Assembly: GCA_038133505.1 (NCBI GenBank)
Contig: JAYPTI010000076.1
Coordinates: 1-15,516, forward strand
Origin: JAYQUR01 sp038133505
GTDB taxonomy: Bacteria; Pseudomonadota; Alphaproteobacteria; MPNO01; UBA830
Reading direction: 5' to 3'
Length of the DNA stretch: 15,516 bases
How positions within the stretch are numbered: position 1 is the stretch's first letter; the number at the start of each line of letters is the position of its first letter. Below the pieces are notes generated by a model. The model was not told the origin of the DNA. It saw only the letters and a program-made list of their open reading frames with translations, and did not search any database. Of this stretch, positions 6,742-13,624 are shown piece by piece. The translations under genes and the position numbers were made by a program.

Positions 6742-7626
6742 TCAGGCGTCGACGGTCGCCGACGCGGGGAAATACTTCGCCAGCCAGTCCTGGATGATAT
6801 GGATCACCCGCGTGTTGGATTCGGCCATCATGAAGTGGTCGGTATCGGCGGTCAGGTGCAGGTCGGTCGGCTGGCCCGCCTTCTGGAACATGGCGACCGA
6901 CTGCTCGGTCGGCGTCACGGAATCGACCGAACTGTGCAGCAGCAGCAGCGCCCGCGGCGCGATGTTGCCGACGACGTCCTCCGCCTGGAAGTTCATCATG
7001 CTGATCGCGGTGTCGGCCGGGAACTGCTGGACCGAGCCCGACGGCATGTTGTTCCGCAGATGCTGGGGGATCGGCACGATCTCGTGGCGGTCGACCATGA
7101 GGGATTCGCCCGTCTCTTCCTTGTGGCGCTTGCCGGCCTCCAGCATCCTGGTGAAGCTCTCCCACGCTTCCGGCGTGGTGTGCTGGCCGCGGAACTTGCG
7201 CTCGCCGTGGCCCCATCCGCCGGAGGAAATCACCGCCTTGATGCGGTCGTCGATACCGGCGGCATAGACCGCGACGGCCGCGCCGAAACTCGAGCCGACG
7301 ACGCAGACCCGCTCCGGGTCGACCTCAGGGCGCGACTGGACGAACGTCACGGCGGCGCGCGTGTCCTCGACCTGGTCCTCGCACAGGATATGGCCGAATT
7401 CGCCGTCGCTCTCGCCGCAGCTCCGCATGTCGAAGCGCAGCACCACGTAGCCCCATCCCATGAACATGTTGGTCGGCCCGACGACGTTGCCGGCGTCCTT
7501 GCGGCTGCCGAAACCGTGCAGGACGAGCACCGCAGGCCGCCGCTCGCCCGGCGCATAGTCGTCCGGTACGTGAACGACGCCGGAGATGTTCAGATCGCCG
7601 GATTTGAAGATGACTTTTTCTTCCAT
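6742..7626 (-). CDS. Alpha/beta hydrolase
   Basis: 294 residues, single alpha/beta-hydrolase domain. The nucleophile elbow is G111-S-S-F-G115, giving S113; the acid is D235 (HSSVDSVTP) and the base H264 (TDHFMM). The oxyanion-hole region is LHGFGSRKD (36-44) and a lid insertion spans about 140-215. The family covers esterases, C-C hydrolases of ring-cleavage products and dienelactone-hydrolase-like enzymes; the long region after strand beta-3 (RFDMRSCGESDG) is typical of the broad S9/acetyl-esterase-like group. ATG 7626 is chosen because GGAGG lies 5 bases upstream and the fold begins at once; longer in-frame extensions have no domain. First gene of an operon with the flavin monooxygenase. 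An ester or C-C substrate made by or for that monooxygenase is plausible but unproven. Confidence 0.88.
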   Translation of the reverse strand: MEEKVIFKSGDLNISGVVHVPDDYAPGERRPAVLVLHGFGSRKDAGNVVGPTNMFMGWGYVVLRFDMRSCGESDGEFGHILCEDQVEDTRAAVTFVQSRPEVDPERVCVVGSSFGAAVAVYAAGIDDRIKAVISSGGWGHGERKFRGQHTTPEAWESFTRMLEAGKRHKEETGESLMVDRHEIVPIPQHLRNNMPSGSVQQFPADTAISMMNFQAEDVVGNIAPRALLLLHSSVDSVTPTEQSVAMFQKAGQPTDLHLTADTDHFMMAESNTRVIHIIQDWLAKYFPASATVDA

Positions 7627-7717
7627 CGGGGCCTCCGCGAATTTCGGCGGAGTGTACGCGGGCGTCCCTGCGCGGGCAACGCTGGACCGGCCGCGAAGGC
7701 GTTGATATGAGAGGCGC
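7627..7717. promoter_or_regulatory. Divergent intergenic region with dyad CTCCGC-N8-GCGGAG
   Basis: This 91-base gap must hold promoters for the minus-strand hydrolase/monooxygenase operon and the plus-strand dehydrogenase. A dyad with 6-bp arms, 7633-7638 and 7647-7652, around an AT-rich centre (GAATTTCG) overlaps the minus-strand ribosome site (GGAGG). It could be an operator or a leader hairpin that masks the ribosome site. No convincing sigma-70 boxes are seen. Confidence 0.3.
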
Positions 7718-8767
7718 ATGGCATCCGATACCCAAACCGTTTCCGAGGCCTCGCTGCGCGACTTTGCGACCGCGCTGTTCGAGGCCAAGGGCCTGTCCGC
7801 CGACCACGCGGAGCTGGTCGCGCGCGTCCTCGTCTGGTCGAACCTGCGGGGCGTCGACTCGCACGGGGTGTTGCGCATTCCGGGCTATCTCGCCCGCGTC
7901 GACAACGGGCTCAACAACCCGACGCCCAATCTGGAGCTGACGGTCGACACGCCCGCCGCCGCCGTGCTCGAAGCGGACCGGTCGTTCGGCCAGGTCGCGC
8001 TCGACCGGGCGATGAAGATCGCCATCGAAAAGGCGTCCGGCTGCGGCATCGGTCTCTGTCTGATCCGCAAGACGACCCACATGGGCGCGATCGGCTATTT
8101 CACCCTGGAAGCGGCGGCGGAGGGCATGGCGGGGATCGCCATCGCCGCGTCGCGGCCCAACATGGCCTACCCGGGCGCGCGAAAAGCCGGTATCTCGACG
8201 AGCCCCATCGCCATTTCGGTGCCGGGCGGAAAACACCCGCCGCTGATGCTCGACATGGCCACCGCGACGGCGTCGATGGGCAAGATCCAGCTCGCCCGCG
8301 ACGCGGGCACGCCGCTCGGCGAAGGCTGGGCGGTCGATGCCGACGGCAACCCGACGACCGACGCGACCAAGGCCTCGATCCCGACCGCGCTCGGCGGGCC
8401 GAAAGGCGGCGGCCTCGCGCTGATGTTCGAATGCCTGTCGAGCCTGATGGTCGGCAACCCGCTGATCGCGCCCTTCGTCGAGGGCAAGACGGACGGCAAG
8501 CCGCATATGCAGAACGGCTTCGCCATGGCGATCGACATTTCGCGCTTCACCGACGTGGGCGATTACGTGTCGGAGGTGGACCGGCTGATCGGCGCGGTAA
8601 AGGGGTTGCCGAAAGCCGACGGCACGTCGGAAATCCTCGTGCCGGGCGAACGCGGCGACGCGGTGCTGGAGAAGCGGCGCGTCGACGGCATTCCGCTGGC
8701 CGCCGGCACGTGGAAGCGTCTGGAGGAAGTGGCGGCGCCGCTCGGCGTCGCGATGCCCGGGAACTAG
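7718..8767 (+). CDS. Ldh family (malate/L-lactate-type) NAD(P)-dependent 2-hydroxyacid dehydrogenase
   Basis: 349 residues, full length for the type 2 malate/L-lactate dehydrogenase family, which has its own fold unlike classical Rossmann dehydrogenases. Diagnostic blocks are RGVDSHGVLRIPGY (44-57, with the conserved His), TTHMGAIGYF (catalytic His region), STSPIAISVPG (cofactor region), and LDMATATASMGKI followed by a GGPKGGGLALMFE segment. Members oxidise or reduce 2-hydroxy acids (malate, lactate, ureidoglycolate, sulfolactate, 2,3-diketogulonate); the exact substrate cannot be read. Here it could handle a 2-hydroxy or 2-oxo acid released after ring cleavage. ATG 7718 follows AGAGG closely. 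Its TAG stop overlaps the TAG of the convergent cupin gene in a shared CTAG, leaving no room for a terminator. Confidence 0.9.
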   Translation: MASDTQTVSEASLRDFATALFEAKGLSADHAELVARVLVWSNLRGVDSHGVLRIPGYLARVDNGLNNPTPNLELTVDTPAAAVLEADRSFGQVALDRAMKIAIEKASGCGIGLCLIRKTTHMGAIGYFTLEAAAEGMAGIAIAASRPNMAYPGARKAGISTSPIAISVPGGKHPPLMLDMATATASMGKIQLARDAGTPLGEGWAVDADGNPTTDATKASIPTALGGPKGGGLALMFECLSSLMVGNPLIAPFVEGKTDGKPHMQNGFAMAIDISRFTDVGDYVSEVDRLIGAVKGLPKADGTSEILVPGERGDAVLEKRRVDGIPLAAGTWKRLEEVAAPLGVAMPGN

Positions 8768-9099
8768 TTCTTCGTCGTCGGCGGACGGCCCGGCGACCGC
8801 ACGTACATGATCACGAGCCGGCTACCCTCATCCGCGGAAATCGAGTGCTTCGAGCCTTCGGGAGAGAACACGATGCTCTTGTCCTCGACCGGGATGCGCT
8901 CGCCGTCGACGGTGATCGATCCCCTTCCCTCGACCACGTAGAACACCTCGTCTTCGCCGACGTGATGGTGCTCGGGCGTGCCCTGTCCGGGCTCGTAGCA
9001 CAGCAGGTCGCTGATCATGCGGTCCGATGCCAGCACGCGCTTCTTCACGCGGCGCTTCTCGGTGAACTCGATCATGTCGGCGAGGCTGAGCTGTTCCAT
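8764..9099 (-). CDS. Small cupin-domain protein
   Basis: 111 residues forming one cupin barrel. Motif 1 is clear: H44 and H46 in PEHHHVGEDE, E51, then YVVEGRG. Motif 2 is SPEGSKHSI with H85. The metal-binding set (two His, Glu, His) is therefore complete. Stand-alone cupins of this size act as dioxygenases, isomerases or metabolite-binding proteins; which one cannot be told. ATG 9099 is chosen, with a weak GGGAA upstream; a TTG at 9132 would add 11 residues but would overlap the candidate -10 box. It ends at a CTAG shared with the Ldh-type gene. It follows the membrane protein gene by 48 bases on the same strand. Confidence 0.82.
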   Translation of the reverse strand: MEQLSLADMIEFTEKRRVKKRVLASDRMISDLLCYEPGQGTPEHHHVGEDEVFYVVEGRGSITVDGERIPVEDKSIVFSPEGSKHSISADEGSRLVIMYVRSPGRPPTTKN

Positions 9100-9136
9100 G
9101 GCGAGCCGTTCCCGGTCAGGCGTAAATATCAAACGT

Positions 9137-9142
9137 TTTATA
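9137..9142 (-). promoter_or_regulatory. Possible -10 box (TATAAA) for the cupin gene
   Basis: The 48-base gap between the membrane protein stop and the cupin start is locally AT-rich and reads TATAAA on the minus strand, about 38 bases before the ATG. No good -35 is found, so this is a weak candidate for separate expression of the cupin. Confidence 0.3.
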
Positions 9143-9147
9143 TGGGG

Positions 9148-9723
9148 TCAGATGCCCGTCGCAAAGCGCGACATCACGATCACGATCCCCACCTGCATCG
9201 CGCCCTGCAGCGCGACGGCGTAGATATAGCGCCGCATCAGGCGGGCGATCTTGGGGCCGTCCGGTTCGCGTTTCCGCAGTTCGAGAAAGACGATGAGGTT
9301 CGTCGGCAGGATCACGCCGAGCCCGAGCACGCCGAGCAGCGTGGAGATGACGAGCGCCGCGGCCATCCAGCCGAAGTCGGGCCAGGCGAGGCCGGTGAGC
9401 CCGTAGAGATCGGCGAGATACCAGCCCGTCGTCGGCGCGATGATCGCGAGCGTCGGCATGATGAACAGCGTCCGTGGCATCAGCCTGAGCGCGATCGCGC
9501 GGCGCACCGGCGGGTCGACGCGGCGCAGGATGGGCCCGATCACGAAGCCCATGAACAGGTCGATCCCGGTCCACAGCAGGCCGGTCATCACATGGACGAA
9601 ATTGAGCGCGAACGGATCGTCCGACGCGATGGCGGCAACCATCGCGCCGAGACACAAGGCGACCCAGATCAGATTGCGCCGGTCGATCGCCGGCGCGTCG
9701 TCGGCGAGCGCGACCGCGCTCAC
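9148..9723 (-). CDS. Integral membrane protein of unknown function, about five transmembrane helices
   Basis: 191 residues. Hydrophobic segments lie at about 18-35, 40-62, 84-106, 117-146 and 167-187, joined by short Arg-rich loops (GPILRRVDPPVRR, LELRKREPDG), suggesting an inner-membrane protein with five helices. The second helix carries His and Trp in FVHVMTGLLWTG, similar in style to His-containing helices of CopD or urate-oxidase-type (PuuD) membrane domains, but I do not recognise the family. The start is GTG 9723 with a weak ribosome site. It lies 16 bases after the FMN split-barrel gene, so it probably belongs to the UbiD operon; transport of, or electron transfer to, the same pathway is only a guess. 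Confidence 0.72.
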   Translation of the reverse strand: MSAVALADDAPAIDRRNLIWVALCLGAMVAAIASDDPFALNFVHVMTGLLWTGIDLFMGFVIGPILRRVDPPVRRAIALRLMPRTLFIMPTLAIIAPTTGWYLADLYGLTGLAWPDFGWMAAALVISTLLGVLGLGVILPTNLIVFLELRKREPDGPKIARLMRRYIYAVALQGAMQVGIVIVMSRFATGI

Positions 9724-9739
9724 CGGGCGGGCGTCCGGT

Positions 9740-10225
9740 TCAGTCGTCTTTCCACGGCAGCGAGTTGCCGACCCAGTGGGTCAGCGTATCGACGTCCTCG
9801 GGCTCGTAGACGTGACGCGGCGGCGTCTCGAAGGTGGATTCCGGCTTGATGCGGATCACGCAGCGCTTTTCTTCCTCTGCCAGCTTGCGCAGCTTCACGC
9901 GCTCCGGCTCCGGCATCGGCTTCTCGGCCATCAGCTCGCAGATCTTGATCAGCAGCTCGTCGCCGCCGTCTTCCTCGACCGTGCCCCGGCCGTAGACCGT
10001 GATGTAGGTCGGCGGCCAGTTCTCATCGAGCACGCAGAGCGATACGCGGCCGTCGCGTGCGATCGCCTTGGGCTTCGAGCGGTCGAGCATCGACGAGACG
10101 AGAATGTCGTCCCCGTCCATCACGTAATAGACGCAGGACATCGACGGCCCGTGGTTCTTCCGCGGATATCCGAAGATGCAGGTCCGGTGTGTGCGTACGA
10201 ATTCGCGGCGTTCGGCAGCGTCCAT
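9740..10225 (-). CDS. Pyridoxamine 5'-phosphate oxidase-like FMN-binding split-barrel protein
   Basis: 161 residues. The split-barrel core spans about 12-120: CIFGYPRKNHGPSMSCVYYV, then DDILVSSMLDRSKPKAI (the RxxKxxxI block that contacts flavin phosphate), then VSLCVLDENWPPTYITVYGRGTVEED. This is the pattern of the PPOX/F420-type families rather than true PdxH. Members bind FMN, F420 or haem and reduce or oxidise small molecules. ATG 10225 has GGGGAAG about 8 bases upstream. It lies 20 bases after the UbiD-family gene and 16 before the membrane protein gene, so it is likely co-transcribed with both. It could handle flavin for UbiD or the nearby monooxygenase, but nothing in the sequence proves this. 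Confidence 0.85.
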   Translation of the reverse strand: MDAAERREFVRTHRTCIFGYPRKNHGPSMSCVYYVMDGDDILVSSMLDRSKPKAIARDGRVSLCVLDENWPPTYITVYGRGTVEEDGGDELLIKICELMAEKPMPEPERVKLRKLAEEEKRCVIRIKPESTFETPPRHVYEPEDVDTLTHWVGNSLPWKDD

Positions 10226-10245
10226 TTAACGTCTTCCCCTATCGG

Positions 10246-11916
10246 TTATCGTTTTTTCCATTCGGTTTCGTCTTCCCAGCCTTCCTCGACGTCGCGCACC
10301 GATGTCTCGGGCGTCACGTCGGCGGGAATCTGGCGTTGCAGCGTGCGGCGGCCGTTCTCCAGCCACTCGCTGTCGGCGGCGCGCTGCGCCGCGTCGGTCC
10401 AGGCCTGCGACCAGTCGCCGAGCGAATAGCCGTGCCACGGCGATTCCGGCTTCAGCGGCGGCAGGCCGAGCTTCTCCCACAGTTCCTTGCCGGCCTCCAT
10501 ATAGGGCTTGGTCGGCAGCGCCAGCGGCGGCATCGGCGATTTCATGGTCGCGTCGATCAGAAGGGTCGAGTCCTCCTCGCCCTTGTGCTCGCGCCGCGGC
10601 CCGTGGCCCTGGCCGCGATGCTTGAGGATCTCGACGTCCTCCGCCGGGTTGAGCCGGTAACCCATGGCCCACAGGATCGCGTCGGCGTTGTCGGCGTCGA
10701 TATCCTCGTTGACCGCGATGGTGATCTTGCCGCAGTCGCCCTTGAAGCTCGCCGCGCCGTAGAGAGCGCGCCACACCTCGGTTCGCGGCGTCTCCGGCTC
10801 GAGCTGGATGATGGTGACGCGCAGCAGGCCGGTCAGCGGCTCGTGCAGCTGGACGCGCTTGACGCCCTTGATGCCGAGATGATCGCGCAGGTGCGCCTTG
10901 AACAGCGGCTCGTAGGCGACGCGCTTGATGACCGAACTTTCGGACGGCGCGACCTGCGAGATGTAGGACGGAATAACGGCATTCTTGCGGTGCGTGATCG
11001 CCGTGACCTGCATCGGCAGGTTCATCTCCTCCAGCGCGACGTGGCCGTGGCTCTCGCCGAACGGCCCCTCGGGCTCGAGATGCTCGGTATCGACGAAGCC
11101 CTCGATCACCAGTTCGGCCTCGGCCGGCACGAGCAGGTCGACGGTGCGCGCACGCACGACGTTGATCGGCTCTCCCGCTAGGCCGCCGGCGACGGACAGT
11201 TCCTCCATGCCGATCGGCAGCTTCTGCGGCCCCATGAAGGCGACGTAGGGCGGGCAGCCGACGACGATGGCGCAGGGCAGCTTCTCGCCGCGCGCCTTGT
11301 GCATCTTCCAGTGCATATAGCCTTCGGCGCCGCCGACGCGGGTCGCCATGCGGACGACCAGCCGGTTCGAGGCCTTCAGCCCCGCCCGGTAGGTGCCCAT
11401 GTTCTGGGTGCCGGTATCGGGGTTCTTGGTGATGACGTTGGTCGCCGCGAGGGTCGGCGTCGAATCGAATCCCGGCGTCGACAGCGGGATCGGCAGACGC
11501 ACGAGCCCGCCTTCCTCGACCATCAGATCGTCGCCCTCGATGATCACGTCGTGGCAGGGCGCCTCGTTGACGAGCCGCGGCGCGATGGGGTTGGCGATGG
11601 CATGGTCCCATTTGGCGCTGATGTCGGAGACCTCGGCGTCCATGCCGGTCGCATAGATGTCCTGATTGGCGGCGAGCGCGCCGATCACGACCGGAATGTC
11701 GTATTTCCGGCCCTTCGAATCCGTGGGGTTGTTGAACAGGAATGCCTTGCGGTCCGCCTCGCGCAGGCCGCCCCGGAACTGCCAGCGCACCAGCGCCGAC
11801 ATTTCGGTGTCCTTGTTGACCGGCTCGTCGATCTCGTAGAGCAGATCGCGCGCCTTCAGCTCTTCGATATGCTGCTGCAGATCGCGGTAGGTCCGCTGCC
11901 CCGTAGAAGCATCCAT
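10246..11916 (-). CDS. UbiD-family prenylated-FMN-dependent (de)carboxylase
   Basis: 556 residues, somewhat longer than typical UbiD proteins (about 450-510). Prenyl-FMN/Mn binding blocks are visible: N172 and R177 in QNMGTYR with the same 5-residue spacing as N168/R173 of fungal Fdc1, and H202 in MHWKM. E283 and E288 in EGPFGE match the spacing of the Fdc1 pair E277/E282, so the catalytic Glu-Arg-Glu set is intact. Such enzymes remove (or add) carboxylate on aromatic or alpha,beta-unsaturated acids. They need prenyl-FMN made by UbiX, which is not in the window. ATG 11916 is preferred over TTG 11925 because AAGGGAG lies 9 bases upstream of the ATG and abuts the TTG. The C-terminal 70 residues (Trp/Glu-rich) extend past the core. 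First gene of the operon with the split-barrel and membrane proteins. Likely catabolic, substrate unknown. Confidence 0.9.
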   Translation of the reverse strand: MDASTGQRTYRDLQQHIEELKARDLLYEIDEPVNKDTEMSALVRWQFRGGLREADRKAFLFNNPTDSKGRKYDIPVVIGALAANQDIYATGMDAEVSDISAKWDHAIANPIAPRLVNEAPCHDVIIEGDDLMVEEGGLVRLPIPLSTPGFDSTPTLAATNVITKNPDTGTQNMGTYRAGLKASNRLVVRMATRVGGAEGYMHWKMHKARGEKLPCAIVVGCPPYVAFMGPQKLPIGMEELSVAGGLAGEPINVVRARTVDLLVPAEAELVIEGFVDTEHLEPEGPFGESHGHVALEEMNLPMQVTAITHRKNAVIPSYISQVAPSESSVIKRVAYEPLFKAHLRDHLGIKGVKRVQLHEPLTGLLRVTIIQLEPETPRTEVWRALYGAASFKGDCGKITIAVNEDIDADNADAILWAMGYRLNPAEDVEILKHRGQGHGPRREHKGEEDSTLLIDATMKSPMPPLALPTKPYMEAGKELWEKLGLPPLKPESPWHGYSLGDWSQAWTDAAQRAADSEWLENGRRTLQRQIPADVTPETSVRDVEEGWEDETEWKKR

Positions 11917-12037
11917 GTCTCGCAACTCCCTTTCCTGAGGGCGCCTTTATGCCATGGCGCGCGTCGAAAGGGAAAAGCCTATAGTCGCCCGTGAAATGCC
12001 CTGGGATTGCGACAAATATTTCTCGTTCGACCGCTAA

Positions 12038-12136
12038 AAGGATCGCGCGCTTTGGCCGATTTCCCCGGCGCTGCACGCGCCCGTCGCGGCGCTGGCGTTC
12101 GCCGTCGTCGCGGTGATCGTCTGGCTGGTCGCCTGA
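12038..12136 (+). other. Short open segment encoding a single transmembrane helix, no canonical start (possible gene remnant)
   Basis: Between chrR and the UbiD gene, the plus strand reads about 32 codons ending in TGA at 12134-12136, of which the last 20 or so (ALAFAVVAVIVWLVA) are a convincing membrane helix with G/C-rich third positions. No ATG, GTG or TTG lies in frame after a TAA at 12035-12037. Just before that stop, in the same frame, another short frame starts at ATG 11954. The two could be a single small membrane protein broken by one stop codon, or chance. Low confidence. Confidence 0.2.
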
Positions 12137-12142
12137 GCGGCG

Positions 12143-12814
12143 TCAGCCTTTCACGATCCTGTTGAGCAACCTGCCGACCGGCCCGGTCAGGCGCAACGGA
12201 CCGCCCTCGATCGTCAGGCACAGACAGGGTCCGTCGGACGAGGCCCGGGGACGATGATCGAGGTCCGGGTCGGCATAGGCGACGTCGCCCGTCGCGTAGT
12301 CGCCGGTCTCGTCGTGGAACACGCCCTGGAGAACCAGCGTGTATTCGTCGCCGGTATGCGTATGGGCGGGCACGGAGCCGCCGGGGCGAATCTCGATCAG
12401 GGACACCTTCCCCGACCCGTAGGTGCCGAGAGCCGCCCGGCGCAGGCCGCGGCCGATGCGGCGCCACTGCAGCGACGTCAGGCTGCCGGTCAGCAGCGGC
12501 CGGAGCGGCGGCGGCACGAGGCCGAGCGTTTCCTCGTCGAGCCCGGCGGGCGCGCTCTTTTCGTCCGCGGCCGTTGCGGTTTCGTCGGCAAGGCCGTCGA
12601 TGCGGTCGAGAACGGACCGCAGCGACGTCTCGTCGATCGGCGCTTCGTCGATGCTGTCCATCAGCGCCGCGCCGATGGTCTCGAAATCGGCGATGCGATA
12701 CTGGCATTCGCCACACATCGATGCGTGGCTGGCGACAAGCAGCGACTCGGCGGCGGGCAGGCTGCCGTTCGCGTACTCGATCAGCATGTCTTCATGCGGG
12801 TGATGCGAAATCAT
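12143..12814 (-). CDS. chrR: ChrR-like zinc anti-sigma factor with C-terminal cupin domain
   Basis: 223 residues. The N-terminal anti-sigma domain (1-75) has the zinc motif H30-x3-C34-x2-C37 (SHASMCGEC) plus a His-rich start (H4, H5, H7) that supplies the fourth ligand. The C-terminal cupin (about 110-205) shows H151, H153, E157 and H187 in AHTHTGDEYTLVLQG and DLDHRP, the zinc set of Rhodobacter ChrR. In that system ChrR holds RpoE inactive in the cytoplasm; the cupin domain is needed for release on singlet oxygen or organic hydroperoxide. Both domains look intact. ATG 12814 overlaps the rpoE stop as ATGA, indicating translational coupling and equal production. Confidence 0.93.
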   Translation of the reverse strand: MISHHPHEDMLIEYANGSLPAAESLLVASHASMCGECQYRIADFETIGAALMDSIDEAPIDETSLRSVLDRIDGLADETATAADEKSAPAGLDEETLGLVPPPLRPLLTGSLTSLQWRRIGRGLRRAALGTYGSGKVSLIEIRPGGSVPAHTHTGDEYTLVLQGVFHDETGDYATGDVAYADPDLDHRPRASSDGPCLCLTIEGGPLRLTGPVGRLLNRIVKG

Positions 12815-13359
12815 AACTCGACTCCGGTCAACTTGGCGCGCAGGTCGCGGAGCGCGATCCTGATGCGCGATTTAACGGTCCCGAGGGGCAGACCCGTCTC
12901 ATCCGCAATCTCCTGATGGGTCATGTCCTCGTAAAAAGCTTTCTGGACCAGCGTCAGCTGTTCGGGCGGAAGCAGTTTCAGATGCTCCTCAAGAATGTCG
13001 CTGCGCTGGCTCTGTTCGTATGCCTCCTCGCCGTCGGGAACTTCCGCGGCGGCCTTGAAGAACGGATCCTCCGGATCCAGTTCCGGACGCTGCTCCTTCC
13101 GGATCAGATCGATGCGCCGGTTTCGCGCGATCGTGTAGATCCAGGCGGAGGGAGACGCCTTCGTACGATCGAACTGCTCGGCCTTCCGCCAGATCAGCAC
13201 CATCGTCTCCTGCATCACTTCTTCCGCTTCCTGCGGATTGGCGCCGGCGCGCAAAAGCACGCCCTTGATGCGCGGCGCATAGAAATCGAACAGCTCGGCG
13301 AACGCCCGCTTGTCGCGTCTGGCGGCAACGGCTTCGATGAAATCGACCATTGCAGTCAT
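12811..13359 (-). CDS. rpoE: ECF RNA polymerase sigma factor, RpoE type (partner of ChrR)
   Basis: 182 residues with the two sigma domains and nothing else. Region 2 (about 20-90) contains FDFYAPRIKG, EEVMQETMVLIWRKA and WIYTIARNRRIDLIRKE, which melts and reads the -10. Region 4 (about 125-177) contains LPPEQLTLVQKAFYEDMTHQEIA and GLPLGTVKSRIRIALRDLR, the helix-turn-helix that reads the -35. Together with the ChrR-type partner this is the group that answers photo-oxidative stress in alphaproteobacteria. Start: the frame is open to 13605, but the upstream part is Pro/Arg-rich, resembles nothing and overlaps promoters; ATG 13359 gives the family's usual length and N-terminus. ATG 13350 (three codons later) is possible. 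Two promoters are proposed upstream, one matching the fasciclin-gene promoter, which implies autoregulation. Confidence 0.94.
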   Translation of the reverse strand: MTAMVDFIEAVAARRDKRAFAELFDFYAPRIKGVLLRAGANPQEAEEVMQETMVLIWRKAEQFDRTKASPSAWIYTIARNRRIDLIRKEQRPELDPEDPFFKAAAEVPDGEEAYEQSQRSDILEEHLKLLPPEQLTLVQKAFYEDMTHQEIADETGLPLGTVKSRIRIALRDLRAKLTGVEL

Positions 13360-13395
13360 GTCGTCGCCGGTCCGGGTCTGACTGTCATGTCGTCC

Positions 13396-13424
13396 GGTAT
13401 AAGGCTTCGGCGTATCCGTTCCAA
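13396..13424 (-). promoter_or_regulatory. Proximal sigma-70-like promoter of rpoE
   Basis: On the minus strand TTGGAA (+ 13419-13424), 17 bases, TATACC (+ 13396-13401). Each box matches the housekeeping consensus at four of six positions. Transcription would start near 13389, giving a leader of about 30 bases. This would supply basal sigma factor before stress. Confidence 0.45.
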
Positions 13425-13538
13425 GCGTCTCCGAAGACGAGAAAACCGGACGCCTGAACGGCGGTTGCGCGGGTCGACGGGCGGTCTCAAGACCAGGTTG
13501 CAAAAGCCCCTCCGGGATTGAATTTCTCGGAACTGGGT

Positions 13539-13568
13539 AAGCTACGTGCGGATGCATCGATCGGATCA
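13539..13568 (-). promoter_or_regulatory. Candidate RpoE-dependent (autoregulatory) promoter of rpoE-chrR
   Basis: On the minus strand TGATCC (+ 13563-13568), exactly 18 bases, TAGCTT (+ 13539-13544). The TGATC-type -35 is what RpoE/ChrR-group sigma factors recognise in Rhodobacter. The same architecture occurs before the fasciclin gene. It lies immediately after the fasciclin terminator and would give a leader of about 170 bases. Confidence 0.6.
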
Positions 13569-13581
13569 CGGGGGCGACGAA

Positions 13582-13607
13582 AAATGGCCCCGTTTCCGGG
13601 GCCATTT
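13582..13607 (-). terminator. Rho-independent terminator of the fasciclin gene
   Basis: Perfect 10-bp stem, arms 13582-13591 and 13598-13607, with a 6-base loop; on the minus strand the stem is followed by TTCG so that transcripts end in a run of five U. It lies 17 bases past the fasciclin stop codon and insulates rpoE from upstream transcription. Confidence 0.85.
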
Positions 13608-13624
13608 CCCGTAACGCTGCCCGA

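Noticed and set aside
9100..9132. Cupin start at TTG 9132
   Set aside because: The extension lacks a ribosome site and lies where transcription from the candidate TATAAA would only just begin.
10226..12076. A 616-codon minus-strand frame overlapping the UbiD gene
   Set aside because: It is an alternative frame on the same strand, Arg/Ala/Gly-rich without any domain, while the chosen frame carries all UbiD-family motifs.
13360..13605. N-terminal extension of RpoE to 264 residues
   Set aside because: The extra 82 residues are Pro/Arg-rich and unlike sigma factors, and they would cover a terminator stem and two promoter candidates.
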